63,987 nt of DNA from assembly GCA_039933315.1 (NCBI GenBank), contig JBDTOI010000005.1, positions 1-63,987 of the forward strand, written 5' to 3'. A program made the position numbers and the translations under genes. Shown here piece after piece: positions 1 to 6,566 of the stretch. Below the pieces are notes generated by a model. The model worked only from the letters and a program-made list of their open reading frames with translations, did no database searches and was not told the DNA's origin. The first letter of the stretch is position 1. Every line of letters begins with the position of its first letter. The DNA is from DASXRU01 sp039933315 (GTDB taxonomy: Bacteria; Acidobacteriota; Blastocatellia; Pyrinomonadales; Pyrinomonadaceae).

Positions 1-633
1 CAAACACAATACTAACTCAGAGTTGGTGCTGATTACATCATTAACAACCCAACCACCTGACGTGATCATCTTATCGATCACTGTGCGACGAAGTTCAACA
101 TAGGAAACGCCTGCCAAGACCTTGTGCCTATCTCTAACCGAAAGACGCCCGGCATTAGGCGCCGCCGCTGACACAATTGACAGCGCTGCCAAACCGGCAG
201 GGTTACCGTTTGTCTCAACTACTTTAAATCTGGTTTCGTTTCTATTTGCTAACGGAGCGGTGGACCAACCCTCCGGCAACGGGAAGGTAGTGGCGCCGTT
301 GGCATCGCGGAGAGTGGCAGGAGGAAGGGAAACAGTCGCGGGGAACGCGGCATGATTGTCACTGGTCTGCATCATCGACTGCGCGGTCCGAAGATTTTGA
401 ACTCCGTTAAGCTGACGCATTGCCGCAGCCAGTGCGCGGCGTCGCAAACGCGCTGCGCGCCGGCGGCGCAGCAGTGCTCGGTGCCGTCGCCACCAGGCGT
501 TGGAATGACGTCGTACCCGGCGCTGATTATGCGCGGCTTCGTACTTGATACTGTGGGCCGTGGAGTTAACCAACGGCAATGTCACAATCAGTGAAATCAA
601 CATTAATAGTGATAGTGCAATCTTACGTAACAT
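1..633 (-). CDS. Exported Arg-rich protein of unknown function, partial (runs off the left edge)
   Basis: An open frame of 211 codons starts at the ATG at 633 and has no stop before the window edge, so the C-terminus is missing. The start is well supported: a GGAGG Shine-Dalgarno sits just upstream and overlaps the stop codon of pilB, leaving only 9 bp between the genes, so the two are almost certainly co-transcribed. The product opens with a Sec-type signal peptide (MLRKIALSLLMLISLIV). A strongly basic stretch of about 45 residues follows, with runs such as RRRRAARLRRRA, and then a more ordinary Pro/Thr/Asn-containing region. I recognise no family. Position behind pilB hints at a role in pilus or secretion biology, but that is inference only. 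Confidence 0.72.
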   Translation of the reverse strand, partial: MLRKIALSLLMLISLIVTLPLVNSTAHSIKYEAAHNQRRVRRHSNAWWRRHRALLRRRRAARLRRRALAAAMRQLNGVQNLRTAQSMMQTSDNHAAFPATVSLPPATLRDANGATTFPLPEGWSTAPLANRNETRFKVVETNGNPAGLAALSIVSAAAPNAGRLSVRDRHKVLAGVSYVELRRTVIDKMITSGGWVVNDVISTNSELVLCL

Positions 634-642
634 TTAAGCCTC

Positions 643-2427
643 CTAAGCGACTGTCTCGCGCAACACTTCTTCGATGGTGGTGACCCCATTCCGGATTTTG
701 TGTAGGCCCGACTCTCGTAAGGTGATCATTCCGTCGTCAACGGCTTTTTTTCGCAGCTCAAGCGAAGACGCACCGATGAGAATCAGTTCGCGAATCTCGT
801 CGGTGACTTCCATTGTTTCGTAAAGGCCGACGCGACCTTTGTAACCTGTGTCGTTGCATGTGGCGCAGCCTTTTCCTTTGAACGTCTTGAGGGTCTGAGC
901 CTCTTCCATTGAAAAACCAATCTCCACGAGCGCCTCGGTTGGCGTCGGCTGCTCTTTTTTGCAGTTCTTACATACCCGCCGGATTAGCCGCTGGGCCTGA
1001 ATCAAGTTAACGCTGGTTGCGACAAGAAAGGGCTCAATACCCATATTCATCAGGCGTGAGATGGTGGACGGAGCATCATTGGTGTGGAGGGTTGAGAGCA
1101 CCAAGTGGCCAGTGAGGGCGGCTTTAATAGCGATTTCCGCCGTCTCAAAATCACGAATCTCGCCGACGAGGACTATGTTCGGATCCTGGCGCAGGAATGA
1201 ACGAAGGGCGGCAGCAAAATTCAACCCGATCTGTTCCTTCATCTGAACCTGGTTAATTCCGGGCAGGTTAAACTCAACCGGATCCTCTGCCGTGAGAATA
1301 TTGGTTTCGGACGTGTTCAATGACTGCAAAGCCGAATAGAGCGTATTAGTCTTGCCGCTTCCGGTTGGGCCAGTCACTAATACCATGCCGTACGGACGGG
1401 AGATATTGCGCTGAAACTTCACCAGGGATTCAGGTTCAAAGCCCAGCTTGGTCATGTCCAACATCAAGTTCTCTTTGTCTAAGAGACGAAGCACCACTTT
1501 TTCACCGAACAACGTGGGGAGGGTAGAAACGCGGAAATCCAGTTCACGAGAACGCGCATCCACTTTTACTTTGATTTTGATACGACCGTCCTGAGGCAAT
1601 CGTTTCTCGGAAATGTCCAGCTTCGACATAATCTTGACACGAGAAATTAAGGCATCCCGCATTTTGAGGGGGGGGTGCATAACATCGTAGAGGATGCCAT
1701 CGATGCGGAACCGGATTCGCAGCTCTTTTTCGTAAGGCTCAACGTGAATGTCTGAAGCTCCCCGCCGAAGCGCGTCCACCAATAACACGTTAACGAGGCG
1801 AACAACCGGGGCGTCCTCGCTCATGCGGGCCAGGCTGGATAAATCTATCTCCTCGTTATCTTCTAGAACCTCGACCTGGTCAGCAGTGGCTTCAGTGTCG
1901 AAATCAAGGCTGTCTAGCGAAATCAGGTCTGCGTGGGTGATACCTCCATTAATCCCTTGGACAATCACATCTGGAGCCACAGGTGCGAGTTCTATTTCTT
2001 TCGAAGAGCTGTAGTACCTGGCGATTGCTTGCTGGACACTGGCCTCGGCGACTACTACGGGCTCAATGTTGAGGCCTGTCATGAACTTAATGTCGTCCAT
2101 GGCGAAGACATTTGTGGGGTCAACCATCGCCAGGGTCAGGGTCGCGCCGACCCGGGAAAGAGGAAGAACAGAATATTTTTGAGCAACCTCTTGAGGAATT
2201 AGGCGGATGACCGACTCGTCAATATCAAAGAGCTCAAGGTTCACGGAAGGTATGCCGTATTGACGCGACAAGACGGCAGTGATCATGTCATCCGAGACCA
2301 AGCCCAATCGGACAAGGTTGTATCCCAGACGACCACCGTGTTCGCGCTGATAATCGAGAGCTTCGCGCAAATGTTGGGGACTGATTAAGTTCTCACGGAC
2401 GAGTATTTCGCCTAATTTGGCCGACAT
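643..2427 (-). CDS. pilB: Type IV pilus assembly / type II secretion ATPase PilB (GspE family)
   Basis: Hexameric cytoplasmic ATPase that powers pilin polymerisation or pseudopilus extension. I start it at the ATG at 2427 (MSAKLGEILV), the usual family N-terminus; the frame stays open upstream to 2562 but that extension looks non-coding. Visible in order: an N-terminal MshEN/GspE_N domain of about 150 residues, a linker, the T2SSE ATPase core with Walker A GPTGSGKTNT, the Asp box AEDPVE, Walker B ILVGEIRD, a His box around LSTLHTNDAPS, and the C-terminal tetracysteine zinc site (CKNC and CATC) typical of PilB/GspE. Length, about 594 residues, is normal. pilT and pilC are not adjacent; instead an exported Arg-rich protein follows. 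Assignment to PilB rather than GspE is inference. Confidence 0.9.
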   Translation of the reverse strand: MSAKLGEILVRENLISPQHLREALDYQREHGGRLGYNLVRLGLVSDDMITAVLSRQYGIPSVNLELFDIDESVIRLIPQEVAQKYSVLPLSRVGATLTLAMVDPTNVFAMDDIKFMTGLNIEPVVVAEASVQQAIARYYSSSKEIELAPVAPDVIVQGINGGITHADLISLDSLDFDTEATADQVEVLEDNEEIDLSSLARMSEDAPVVRLVNVLLVDALRRGASDIHVEPYEKELRIRFRIDGILYDVMHPPLKMRDALISRVKIMSKLDISEKRLPQDGRIKIKVKVDARSRELDFRVSTLPTLFGEKVVLRLLDKENLMLDMTKLGFEPESLVKFQRNISRPYGMVLVTGPTGSGKTNTLYSALQSLNTSETNILTAEDPVEFNLPGINQVQMKEQIGLNFAAALRSFLRQDPNIVLVGEIRDFETAEIAIKAALTGHLVLSTLHTNDAPSTISRLMNMGIEPFLVATSVNLIQAQRLIRRVCKNCKKEQPTPTEALVEIGFSMEEAQTLKTFKGKGCATCNDTGYKGRVGLYETMEVTDEIRELILIGASSLELRKKAVDDGMITLRESGLHKIRNGVTTIEEVLRETVA

Positions 2428-2701
2428 GTGTTTTTCAATAGGTCCAACGCTGAAGACTTTGCAGTTGGAGGCGGGTTTCGGATTGGTAGAAAGTAAGCCG
2501 ACCGAGGGGCCATAGAGGTGACGCATAGGGCGCACGAAACGACGGTAAACGCCGTTGCACACGGGATATTAGCGTTTAACCTAGAGGGTGTCAACGGAAA
2601 TCTGGGAAAAATGGGCTTATTGGAGTTAGGCGAGGGGTGGTATCCGATTAGAAGGACACCCTTCTCGTAGCCGGGAAATAAATTAATTGAAGGGTTTAAT
2701 C

Positions 2702-2730
2702 TGGACAAGTCTTCGTTAGTATTCGATAAT
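2702..2730 (+). promoter_or_regulatory. Predicted lexA promoter
   Basis: A -35 like TGGACA at 2702-2707 and a -10 like GATAAT at 2725-2730 are separated by 17 bp, the ideal sigma-70 spacing. The -10 lies inside the TTCG repeat array, so a repressor bound there would block open-complex formation. The strong ribosome site AGAGGAGGG precedes the ATG at 2772. Confidence 0.6.
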
Positions 2731-2745
2731 ATTCGCCTCCATTCG
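2712..2745 (+). promoter_or_regulatory. Putative LexA operator: four TTCG words at exact 10-bp period
   Basis: TTCG occurs at 2712, 2722, 2732 and 2742, i.e. once per helical turn on the same face. The decamers are TTCGTTAGTA, TTCGATAATA, TTCGCCTCCA and TTCGGTTTTA. The same arrangement recurs before imuB (4961-4984), with the second unit matching at 9 of 10 positions and the third sharing TTCGCCT. Position over the lexA -10 and sharing between lexA and imuB are what an autoregulated SOS operator should show. Binding by LexA is inference. Confidence 0.65.
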
Positions 2746-2771
2746 GTTTTAGACGACAGAGGAGGGTAAAA

Positions 2772-3383
2772 ATGGCCGTTACTTCCCGGCAGAAAAAAAT
2801 ACTCGATTTCATAGGGCGATACATAGAGGTGCACGATCAGCCACCTACAATCGCGGAAATTGGAAAGCAATTCAGCATGACATCGTCAGCCAGCGTGCAT
2901 CACATACTTTCCGTTTTAGAACATGAAGGGAGGATCAGGCGCATTCCCAATGTTAGTCGGGGAATTGAACTTATAAAAGAAGCCACTCCGGATAATGACG
3001 ATGAAATTCCCTTGTTGGGAGTGGTAGCAGCAGGGCACCCCATTGAAGCGATTCTAAGTTATGAAGCGGTGCGCGTGCCTCGAGACATGATTGGACGTGA
3101 GCGGACTTTTGCTTTGAGGGTTCGTGGTAACTCGATGATCGATGAGCAAATCCGTGATGGTGATTTCATTATCGTGGAATCACGACAAACTGCTGAAAAT
3201 GGCCAGACAGTCGTGGCATTGATAGATGGTAATGATGCTACGGTGAAAAAGTTTCATCAAGGACGCAATCATGTGCGGCTGGAAGCTGCGAATCCAAGCT
3301 TTGAGCCAATCATTGTTAAGCCAGCTGAGCGGGTGAGAATTCAGGGTATTGTGATTGGGGTGATCCGAAAGTACGATCACTAG
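2772..3383 (+). CDS. lexA: SOS repressor LexA
   Basis: Transcriptional repressor of the DNA-damage response, self-cleaved when RecA filaments form. The 203-residue product has an N-terminal winged helix (residues 1-65, SRQKKILDFIGRYIE...PPTIAEIG) and a C-terminal S24 peptidase domain. The Ala-Gly scissile bond is visible at A87-G88 (VVAAGHP), the nucleophile at S121 (GNSMID) and the general-base lysine at K159 (TVKKF). It is preceded by a near-ideal ribosome site and by the phased TTCG operator. Downstream lie a degenerate uracil-DNA glycosylase on the opposite strand and the imuA-imuB-dnaE2 mutagenesis genes, the classical LexA-linked cassette. All key residues are intact. Confidence 0.96.
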   Translation: MAVTSRQKKILDFIGRYIEVHDQPPTIAEIGKQFSMTSSASVHHILSVLEHEGRIRRIPNVSRGIELIKEATPDNDDEIPLLGVVAAGHPIEAILSYEAVRVPRDMIGRERTFALRVRGNSMIDEQIRDGDFIIVESRQTAENGQTVVALIDGNDATVKKFHQGRNHVRLEAANPSFEPIIVKPAERVRIQGIVIGVIRKYDH

Positions 3384-4023
3384 TTGATAGGCGCTCTTTT
3401 ATTATTTAAGTACCCTGCGAGTTTCTTAAGATCATCTACGAATCGTCGATGCTCAAGGTGGCGGGTTTGGTCGTCAGCCGCCCGCAATATTTGCTGAAGG
3501 ATGTATGGTGGCCAATATGTAAGGCGCGAAAGTTGATTCGATGAACTGGCCGCTGTTTGGTCACTCGAAATTTGGGGCTAAGCTGGCCTGCGCGGCTGTG
3601 GCGCCCAAAGCCACGATCACCTTTCGCTTAATTATGGCAATCTCGGCTTCCAGCCAGGGTCGGCTCGCTGAGATTTCCCTGCATTCGGCTTCTTGTGAAT
3701 ACGACGCTTGCCCCGGGGTTCCACTTGAAATGCTTGACTACATTGGTGACGTACGTTTGTGAGCGATCGATACCAGCTTCCTCCAGCGCCTCGTTGAGCA
3801 AGCGCCCGGCAGGGCCGACGAATGGCCTGCCAGTGAGATCCTCTTCGTTGCCGGGCTCTTCCCCAACAAGAGTACGTCAGCGCGACGGGCGCCTTCACCA
3901 AAACAGTTTGTGTGCCTCGCTTCAAAGGTCGCACGTTGCCGGCTGCAGCCTGGCGAAATGCCTTGAGAGTGCTCTTTTCAGGAAAGAATTCTTTTGCTGA
4001 CTTGTGGATGTTTTACGTGGCAA
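3380..4023 (-). pseudogene. udgX: Decayed UdgX-type uracil-DNA glycosylase
   Basis: No long frame exists here, but stitching the three minus-strand frames recovers a family-4/UdgX glycosylase almost end to end. It starts at the TTG at 4023, which has GGAG upstream. Recognisable blocks are SAKEFFPEKSTLKAFRQAA, GEGARRADVLL, VGEEPGNEEDLTGRPFVGPA, then ALEEAGIDRSQTYVTN and VVKHFKW, the KRRIHKKP loop (KRRIH at 3695-3709), RPWLEAEIAIIKRKVIVALG, LATIHPSA (HPSA at 3492-3503) and a C-terminal FVDDLKKLAGYLNNK. At least six indels shift the frame, near 4001, 3900, 3869, 3715, 3680, 3566 and 3490. KRRIH is the loop carrying the uracil-DNA-linking His of mycobacterial UdgX. The remnant ends overlapping the lexA stop and begins 37 bp from imuA, head to head. 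Neighbouring genes have clean frames, which argues against sequencing error. Confidence 0.82.
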
Positions 4024-4060
4024 CTTAGTCTCCGAATTCAAACTGAAGTGTTTATAAGCC

Positions 4061-4942
4061 ATGAGGGCTGTCCTTTCCAAAGCTGAAATTGAGTCGGAAA
4101 TAACTGACCGTTTCGGCACTGCTTTTAAGCTGCGTGAAAAAGCGCCGGTTGAAGTATTGTCCACCGGCATTCCGGAAGTTGACACCATCACCGGAGGTCT
4201 GCCCCGGGGGGCAATCACGGAGGTGTTCGGATCAGCTTCTTCCGGCCGCACGAGCTTAATGGTTTCCATCCTGGCCCATGCCACAAATGAACAGGAAATA
4301 TGCGCCCTGGTGGACACCAATGACGCATTTGATCCGGTCACGGTTGCTGGCTCGGGGATGGTATTCGATCAACTGCTCTGGGTGCGCTGCTGTGGTGAAG
4401 ATGGTTGGGACCGGCCGGAAGGAAGAAAGATCGAGCGGGCGTTCAAGGCCGCCGATCTATTATTGCAGAGCGGCGGCTTCGGGTTAGTCATACTTGACCT
4501 GGCAGATATTCCGTCGAAGGATGTGCGGCGAATCATTTCCTCCTGGTGGTTCCGTTTTCGACGCGCGATTGAAAATACTCCTACTGTTATGGTGGTTATC
4601 TCTCAAGCCTCATGCGTCGGCTCACGCGCGTCTCATATATTGGAGTTGAAAAAGGAAATGGAGGTTTGGACCTCTGCCAGTAATACATCCACTTTCCCTG
4701 ATTCCGGGGAAAGGAAAGCAGAGATCTTAACTCCACTATTTAGTAATTCGAATGCAGTTGCCCCACGCTCGACCCCCTTAGTTACTTCTGTTTCTGTGAC
4801 TTCCGCAGCGCCGGCAAATGGTTTTAATTCAAGAGTAAATCATTCATTCTTACTCCGCCGCCTGCGGCTAAACGCGGAACGTCAAAAGCCAGCCTCTTTT
4901 GTTAGCCGAAAGGCCCACTTTGATAGTACTGCCCGCCTCTAA
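4061..4942 (+). CDS. imuA: ImuA, RecA-like accessory protein of the mutasome
   Basis: Partner of ImuB and DnaE2 in damage-induced mutagenic translesion synthesis. The 293-residue product has a RecA-fold core: VLSTGIPEVDTITGGLPRGA, a P-loop-like segment FGSASSGRTSLM at about residues 53-64, and a Walker-B-like LVILDLADIP near 145. The P-loop reads SASSGRT, lacking the Lys of GKT, as is common in ImuA proteins. A Ser/Thr/Pro-rich tail follows from about residue 200. No strong ribosome site and no TTCG operator precede it; it lies head to head with the udgX remnant. imuB follows after 88 bp with its own predicted operator, so imuA may be transcribed separately. The N-terminus and family are clear; the divergent C-terminus is not. 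Confidence 0.85.
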   Translation: MRAVLSKAEIESEITDRFGTAFKLREKAPVEVLSTGIPEVDTITGGLPRGAITEVFGSASSGRTSLMVSILAHATNEQEICALVDTNDAFDPVTVAGSGMVFDQLLWVRCCGEDGWDRPEGRKIERAFKAADLLLQSGGFGLVILDLADIPSKDVRRIISSWWFRFRRAIENTPTVMVVISQASCVGSRASHILELKKEMEVWTSASNTSTFPDSGERKAEILTPLFSNSNAVAPRSTPLVTSVSVTSAAPANGFNSRVNHSFLLRRLRLNAERQKPASFVSRKAHFDSTARL

Positions 4943-4960
4943 TTCTCGCCTCTTGTAATT

Positions 4961-4984
4961 TTCGGTGATATTCGATAATCTTCG
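4961..4984 (+). promoter_or_regulatory. Putative LexA operator before imuB: three TTCG words at 10-bp period
   Basis: TTCG at 4961, 4971 and 4981 in decamers TTCGGTGATA, TTCGATAATC and TTCGCCTATC. The central and third units are nearly identical to units two and three of the lexA operator (ATTCGATAAT, then A or C, then TTCGCC). A GATAAT -10-like hexamer at 4974-4979 again lies inside the array; the best upstream -35 is a weak TTGTAA at 4953-4958 with 15-bp spacing. The site ends about 46 bp before the GTG start of imuB. Confidence 0.65.
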
Positions 4985-5030
4985 CCTATCCAAAATCTCT
5001 CTAGTTTTCCTTAGAACCGGCAGGTGAAAC

Positions 5031-6566
5031 GTGTTTGCCTGTATTTATGACCGAAAAAATGCAGTCGCCCTAATGGATTTAGCCTATTGCTTTTCGCCTC
5101 TGGTGGAAGAGACAGAGGCAGGCACAGTTGTACTGGATATCGACGGATGCGAGCTTCTTTTTGGCTCGGCTTATGAATTAGCCAACGACATCGCCCGTCA
5201 GGCTGTGAGACCGATAGAGATGGGCGGGCTGGGATGCAGAGTCAACGTGGCCATCGCCGCGAATCCGGATGCAGCAATATTCGCGGCCAGATCTTTGACC
5301 GGCATAACTTTTATTTCTCCCGGAGAAGAACTTACCTGTCTGGGGGACTTCCCTATTGAAGCGCTTGGTACCGAACTGAGTACCAAGTTTCAGGGTTCAA
5401 ATCTGAAGCCAAAACCTCGGAGGCAAGAGTCCAAAGGCAAAAAGTTTACAGCACCGCAACAGATAGCAGGTAGTGAACAAGGGACAGCAAACGAAAAGAA
5501 ACGTTTCAAGGAACTACAGGAGATTCTCGAAACGCTACGACTATGGGGCGTTCGTACCTTCCGGGATTTTGCGTCACTTCCTGTTAACGGAGTTTCCGAA
5601 CGTCTGGGGCAGGAAGGAATTAGACTGCAACAACTTGCTGCGGGAAAAAGTGTTCGCCATTTAAATCTTATCCAGCCGGCACCCGACTTCGCGAATGCGA
5701 TCGAATTAGAACATCCGATTGCGGAGCTTGAGCCACTCTCTTTCATTCTGGCGCGATTGCTTAATCAGCTCTGCGCAAAATTGAATGCGTATGCCCTGGC
5801 AACGAATGAGTTGCACGTAAGCATGAAGCTTGAAGATGGAACTTCACATGATCGCAAGCTGACTCTTCCTTCCCCGATGCGGGACCATAAAGTGTTTTTG
5901 AAGCTGCTGTTGCTCAATACGGAAACGCATCCCCCACAGTCACGGGTGGTCGCGATTTCAATCGCTTGTGAACCTGTGAAACCCTCTGTATTGCAGAACG
6001 GACTATTCATTCCACTGGCCCCGGAGCCGGAAAAATTAGAGCTGACCTTAGCGCGCCTGGGGAAGCTGGTGGGAGAAAACAATATCGGCTCGCCGGAATT
6101 GATCGATACCCATCGACCGGGGACCTTTCGCATCAAGAGGTTTACCTTGAAGGGAACGTCCCACCGCCGGGGACGCAGACGAGACGGAACTCAGAATCAA
6201 CAATCTCTAATTCATGGTGGCGGAGGACAGAACGTCAAGCCGCAGTGTTTTTTAGGGTTTCGCGTGTTTCGCCCGCCATTGCACGCAATCGTTGCTGCCG
6301 CCCGCGGCTATCCCACAAAAATTAGTGTGCCGGATAAAACTCGCGGTGTGCAGGGAAAGATTGTGGAGTTGGCTGGACCATGGCGAACCTCAGGAGATTG
6401 GTGGCGTGTGGATGGTTGGGCCAGAGATGAGTGGGACGTGTCAGTGGAAAGTCGTTCAGAACAATCCCCCGCAGGCGGACATAGAGGCTCAACTCTTCAA
6501 GTGCTTTATCGAATCTATCGTGAGCTGAGTAGTGGCTTATGGTTTGTCGAAGGAATCTATGACTAA
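5031..6566 (+). CDS. imuB: ImuB, catalytically inactive Y-family polymerase-like mutasome hub
   Basis: ImuB tethers DnaE2 and ImuA to the sliding clamp during SOS mutagenesis. The GTG start at 5031 has AGGTG five bases upstream. The palm/finger region is recognisable as CFSPLVEETEAGTVVLDIDG through PDAAIFAARSLTGIT. A helix-hairpin-like part (LRLWGVRTFRDFASLPV), the little-finger region and the characteristic C-terminal domain follow (GPWRTSGDWW, ARDEWDV, then YRIYRELSSGLWFVEGIYD). After MFACIY the family normally has some 75-80 further residues before the CFSP block; here they are missing, although the total length of 511 is kept by a Lys/Gln-rich insert around residues 120-160. Its end overlaps dnaE2 by 8 bp, so translation is coupled. 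Confidence 0.88.
   Translation: MFACIYDRKNAVALMDLAYCFSPLVEETEAGTVVLDIDGCELLFGSAYELANDIARQAVRPIEMGGLGCRVNVAIAANPDAAIFAARSLTGITFISPGEELTCLGDFPIEALGTELSTKFQGSNLKPKPRRQESKGKKFTAPQQIAGSEQGTANEKKRFKELQEILETLRLWGVRTFRDFASLPVNGVSERLGQEGIRLQQLAAGKSVRHLNLIQPAPDFANAIELEHPIAELEPLSFILARLLNQLCAKLNAYALATNELHVSMKLEDGTSHDRKLTLPSPMRDHKVFLKLLLLNTETHPPQSRVVAISIACEPVKPSVLQNGLFIPLAPEPEKLELTLARLGKLVGENNIGSPELIDTHRPGTFRIKRFTLKGTSHRRGRRRDGTQNQQSLIHGGGGQNVKPQCFLGFRVFRPPLHAIVAAARGYPTKISVPDKTRGVQGKIVELAGPWRTSGDWWRVDGWARDEWDVSVESRSEQSPAGGHRGSTLQVLYRIYRELSSGLWFVEGIYD

Noticed and set aside
2428..2562. N-terminal extension of PilB
   Set aside because: The extra 45 residues lack family similarity and start in the lexA-pilB intergenic region; MSAKLGEIL is the usual family start.
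3541..4000. Plus-strand frames between lexA and imuA
   Set aside because: They are antisense to the udgX remnant; the minus-strand frames match a known family and these do not.
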